Part shown: in pieces, positions 5,354-7,925 of the stretch
How positions within the stretch are numbered: the first letter of the stretch is position 1
Layout of the letters: every line of letters starts with the position of its first letter
Source of the DNA: Bacteroidales bacterium
GTDB taxonomy: Bacteria; Bacteroidota; Bacteroidia; Bacteroidales; DYOH01
Assembly: GCA_030632545.1 (NCBI GenBank)
Contig: DAOVUO010000099.1
Span: forward strand, 1 to 7,925
Reading direction: 5' to 3'
Length of the DNA: 7,925 nucleotides
Program-made: the position numbers and the translations under genes
The notes under the pieces: generated by a model
What the model was told of the DNA's origin: nothing
Databases searched by the model: none
The model's input: the letters and a program-made list of their open reading frames with translations, nothing else

Positions 5354-6543
5354 TGAAACATACACCAAATAGAGAAGTTTTTTTTAAACATATAGCTCAA
5401 ACTACTGAATTTCCGATGGCTATAGAAATTGAAAAAGCTGAAGGAATTTACCAATATAGCCCAGAAGGAAAACAATATATGGATTTAATTTCGGGCATTG
5501 CTGTAAGTAATCTTGGACATAAACATCCCGAAATAGTAAAAGCGGTGCAAAATCAAGCAGAAAAATTTATGCACGTAATGGTATATGGTGAATTTATTGA
5601 AAGTCCACAAACTAAGCTAGCACAAAATTTAGCACAAATATTACCTTCAAATTTAGATAATGTTTTTTTTGTAAACTCTGGAAGTGAGGCCGTTGAAGCA
5701 GCATTAAAACTAGCTAAACGCTACACAGGTAAAAATGAAATTTTCAGTTTCAAAAACTGCTATCATGGAAGTTCACACGGCTCATTAAGCCTAATTTCGG
5801 ACAAAAAATACACTCGAAAATTCCAACCATTATTACCTAATATCAAGCATTTAGATTTCAATAATATTGAACAACTTGAAAGAATTACAGATAAAACTGC
5901 GGCCGTAATTATTGAACCAATACAGGGTGAAGCAGGAATTATCAAGGCAAATGAAATTTTTATTCATAAATTACGATCTAAATGTACAGAGCATAATTGT
6001 TTGCTCATTTTTGACGAAATTCAGACAGGAATAGGGCGAACAGGCAAAATGTTTGCTTTTGAACATTACAATATAGTACCAGATGTTTTACTATTGGCTA
6101 AAGCATTTGGCGGAGGAATGCCCTTAGGAGCAACAATTTCGTCGAAAGAAATTATGCATGTTTTTACTAATAATCCATTATTAGGTCATATTTCAACTTT
6201 TGGTGGTCATCCTGTTTCTGCTGCGGCAGCTAATGCAAACTTAAATGTTTTATTAAGAGAAAAATATATTGATGAGGCTGAAAAAAAAGGTCTTCTTTTC
6301 GAACGTTTAGCAAATCATCCTAAAGTAAAGGAAATTAGAAGAATTGGTTTAATGATGGCTTTGGAGATAGGCGATTATGACTTAGTCCTAAAAATTATTC
6401 ATAAGGCCACAGAAAATGGACTTATATTAGACTGGTTTTTATTTAATAACACAAGTATTAGAATTACACCTCCATTAATAATAAATAATGATGAAATTGA
6501 GTTGGCTATTGAAAAAATTACAAAAATTTTGGATTCAATTTAA
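5353..6543 (+). CDS. Class III PLP aminotransferase (acetylornithine/ornithine type)
   Basis: The 396-residue fold-type I, class III aminotransferase is full length. Visible active-site features are SGSEA at 109-113 and YHG at 137-139 (cofactor phosphate and ring stacking). Next come IFDEIQTGIGRTG at 219-231 with Asp221 for the pyridine nitrogen, and LLLAKAFGGGMPLGA at 246-260 with Lys250 as the Schiff-base lysine. STFGGHP at 281-287 and RITPPL at 370-375 (carboxylate-binding Arg) complete the set. It resembles the Bacteroidetes group annotated as aspartate aminotransferase family protein, whose substrate is not settled. N-acetylornithine, ornithine, lysine or another omega-amino donor are all possible, and no arginine-biosynthesis genes are nearby to decide. 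The start codon shares its A with the trmH stop codon, so translation is probably coupled. The membrane-protein gene downstream begins inside its 3' end. Confidence 0.88.
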   Translation: MKHTPNREVFFKHIAQTTEFPMAIEIEKAEGIYQYSPEGKQYMDLISGIAVSNLGHKHPEIVKAVQNQAEKFMHVMVYGEFIESPQTKLAQNLAQILPSNLDNVFFVNSGSEAVEAALKLAKRYTGKNEIFSFKNCYHGSSHGSLSLISDKKYTRKFQPLLPNIKHLDFNNIEQLERITDKTAAVIIEPIQGEAGIIKANEIFIHKLRSKCTEHNCLLIFDEIQTGIGRTGKMFAFEHYNIVPDVLLLAKAFGGGMPLGATISSKEIMHVFTNNPLLGHISTFGGHPVSAAAANANLNVLLREKYIDEAEKKGLLFERLANHPKVKEIRRIGLMMALEIGDYDLVLKIIHKATENGLILDWFLFNNTSIRITPPLIINNDEIELAIEKITKILDSI

Positions 6544-7925
6544 TAAATATGATTCAAACACAAGGCTAGACTTTTATAAACCAAAGCTTTCAACAATACT
6601 ATTTTTTGGACTTTTTGTAGCTCTATTTTTTGTATATAATTTTGATACAATTAGTTTCCTAAGACCGCAATCGGTACATCAATGGCGACAATGCGACTGT
6701 TTATCGTTTTCTCTTAACTATTTTCAAGAAAACATTTCGTTTTGGCAGCCGCAAATAAACTACTTGGGCAGCGATGGAACAGGAAAAACAGTTAGCGATT
6801 TTCCAATAATATACTATATAGTTGCTCAGCTTTGGAAATTATTTGGCCAGCACGAATATATTTATCGTTTTTTGATACTAATTATTAGCTTTTTAGGAAC
6901 AATAGCTTTACTAAAAACAACTGAATCTATTTTAAAAAGTTCATTTTGGGCACTTATAATAAGCTTATTACTTTTTTCATCAACAATATTTGTGTACTAC
7001 AGTAATAATTTTTTAATGAATGTTCCAGCTTTTAGTTTTGCGCTCATAGCTCTCTATTATTTTTATCAATACACTATAAAGCAAAAGCAAATATTACTAA
7101 TTATAAGTATTTTACTCTTTCTAATTGGAGGATTACTAAAAATTCAAGCACTTTCAGGTTTTGTTGCAATAGGTGCAATTTATCTACTAGAAATCGGCAA
7201 AATAATTAAATTCAAAAACAACATTTTTGCACATAAAAAACTGAGTTTTGTTTTATTCTCGATACTAATAATTATTACTTTTTCGTGGTATTATTATGCG
7301 CATCAATATAATAATGAACATAATAAAGGAATATTTTTAATTGGGATTTTACCCATTTGGGATTATAGTGCAGAACAAATTAAGCACGTTTTCAATTACG
7401 CCTATATTCTATGGTCAAACAGCTACCAAAGCCAATTGCTTCAAATAACTGCAATATTTATTTTCCTTTTTATTACTTATCACCATAAAAAACTAAACAA
7501 GCACCTCAAAATATTCCTATTTCTACTATTTATAGGCTTCATAAGTTATATTACACTATGGTTTCAAGTTTTTGATAATCACGATTACTATATGATAAAT
7601 CAATTGCTTTTTATGTTGGTAATTTTTATTAGCGCATTAGTTTTGATAAAAACTAATTTTCCAAAAATATACTATTCTAAGCTATTTAAAATAGGAATAT
7701 TATTACTTTTGATTTACAATATAAATACTTGCAGAAAAAACATAAATGTAAGATATAATGGGTGGCCCAACAACAAGCATGTAAAATACACAAAAGCTTT
7801 TGAAGATATTGAAAGCTTTTTACCTACAATAAATATTCATCCAAATGATAAAGTAATTGTGCTACACGACCCAAGTTTCAATATATCGCTCTATTTGATG
7901 AATAGAAAAGGATATACAAATTGCT
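6488..7925 (+). CDS. Multi-pass membrane glycosyltransferase-like protein, GT-C/ArnT-like (3' end cut by window)
   Basis: The frame from ATG 6488 (or 6491) is open to the last base and gives at least 479 residues; the C-terminus lies outside the window. After a basic cytoplasmic start, about 10-11 hydrophobic segments follow, at roughly 35-52, 126-142, 151-170, 178-196, 201-218, 222-238, 251-271, 318-332, 340-360, 370-387 and 398-411. The first extracytoplasmic loop has SVHQWRQCD at 62-70 and SDFPIIYYIVAQLWKLFG at 103-120. This is the pattern of Bacteroidetes PMT/ArnT-like GT39-family proteins, with Asp70 as the likely catalytic acid/base that uses a lipid-linked sugar donor. The acceptor (lipid A, glycan or protein) is unknown. 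The start overlaps the aminotransferase by 56 bases in another frame; the next in-frame ATG is near residue 176, far too late, so the overlap is probably real. It is most likely the third gene of the trmH operon. Confidence 0.82.
   Translation, partial: MMKLSWLLKKLQKFWIQFNKYDSNTRLDFYKPKLSTILFFGLFVALFFVYNFDTISFLRPQSVHQWRQCDCLSFSLNYFQENISFWQPQINYLGSDGTGKTVSDFPIIYYIVAQLWKLFGQHEYIYRFLILIISFLGTIALLKTTESILKSSFWALIISLLLFSSTIFVYYSNNFLMNVPAFSFALIALYYFYQYTIKQKQILLIISILLFLIGGLLKIQALSGFVAIGAIYLLEIGKIIKFKNNIFAHKKLSFVLFSILIIITFSWYYYAHQYNNEHNKGIFLIGILPIWDYSAEQIKHVFNYAYILWSNSYQSQLLQITAIFIFLFITYHHKKLNKHLKIFLFLLFIGFISYITLWFQVFDNHDYYMINQLLFMLVIFISALVLIKTNFPKIYYSKLFKIGILLLLIYNINTCRKNINVRYNGWPNNKHVKYTKAFEDIESFLPTINIHPNDKVIVLHDPSFNISLYLMNRKGYTNC

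Noticed and set aside
5763..5945. Minus-strand 60-residue open frame
   Set aside because: It is a shadow inside the conserved aminotransferase gene.
1..7925. CRISPR array, insertion sequence or rRNA
   Set aside because: I saw no regularly spaced repeats, no transposase-like frame with terminal repeats and no rRNA signature.

Overview
The window is strongly AT-rich and reads as a Bacteroidetes chromosome segment. The evidence is promoters of the TTTG-N19-TAnnTTTG type (clearest before the HU gene and the tRNA-Ser gene), an almost complete lack of Shine-Dalgarno sequences, a tRNA without encoded CCA, and proteins that look like Bacteroidetes family members. No genus can be named from this sequence alone.

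Left part (1-2898): two nuclease-type defence genes on the + strand. The first encodes a DUF262/DUF1524 protein of the GmrSD type (ParB-like NTPase domain plus HNH nuclease). The second encodes a DUF1016 (YhcG-like) PD-(D/E)xK nuclease. A perfect 12-bp hairpin separates them, and a near copy of that palindrome lies inside the second coding sequence.

Middle (2899-3493): about 440 bases with no protein gene. They hold a large imperfect inverted repeat, two facing terminator hairpins and a tRNA-Ser(UGA) gene on the - strand. The 3' end of the tRNA faces the nuclease genes, so this could be the edge of an inserted island; that is inference.

Right part (3494-7925): a small unrecognised gene on the - strand is divergent from an HU-family DNA-binding protein gene with a textbook promoter and terminator. 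Then comes a + strand operon: trmH (tRNA Gm18 2'-O-methyltransferase, probably leaderless), a class III PLP aminotransferase overlapping trmH by one base, and a multi-pass membrane GT-C type glycosyltransferase-like protein. The last gene starts inside the aminotransferase gene and runs off the end of the window. The right part looks like ordinary chromosomal content. The left part looks accessory.

The most unusual signals are the paired palindromes in and before the DUF1016 gene, and the structured non-coding stretch after it.
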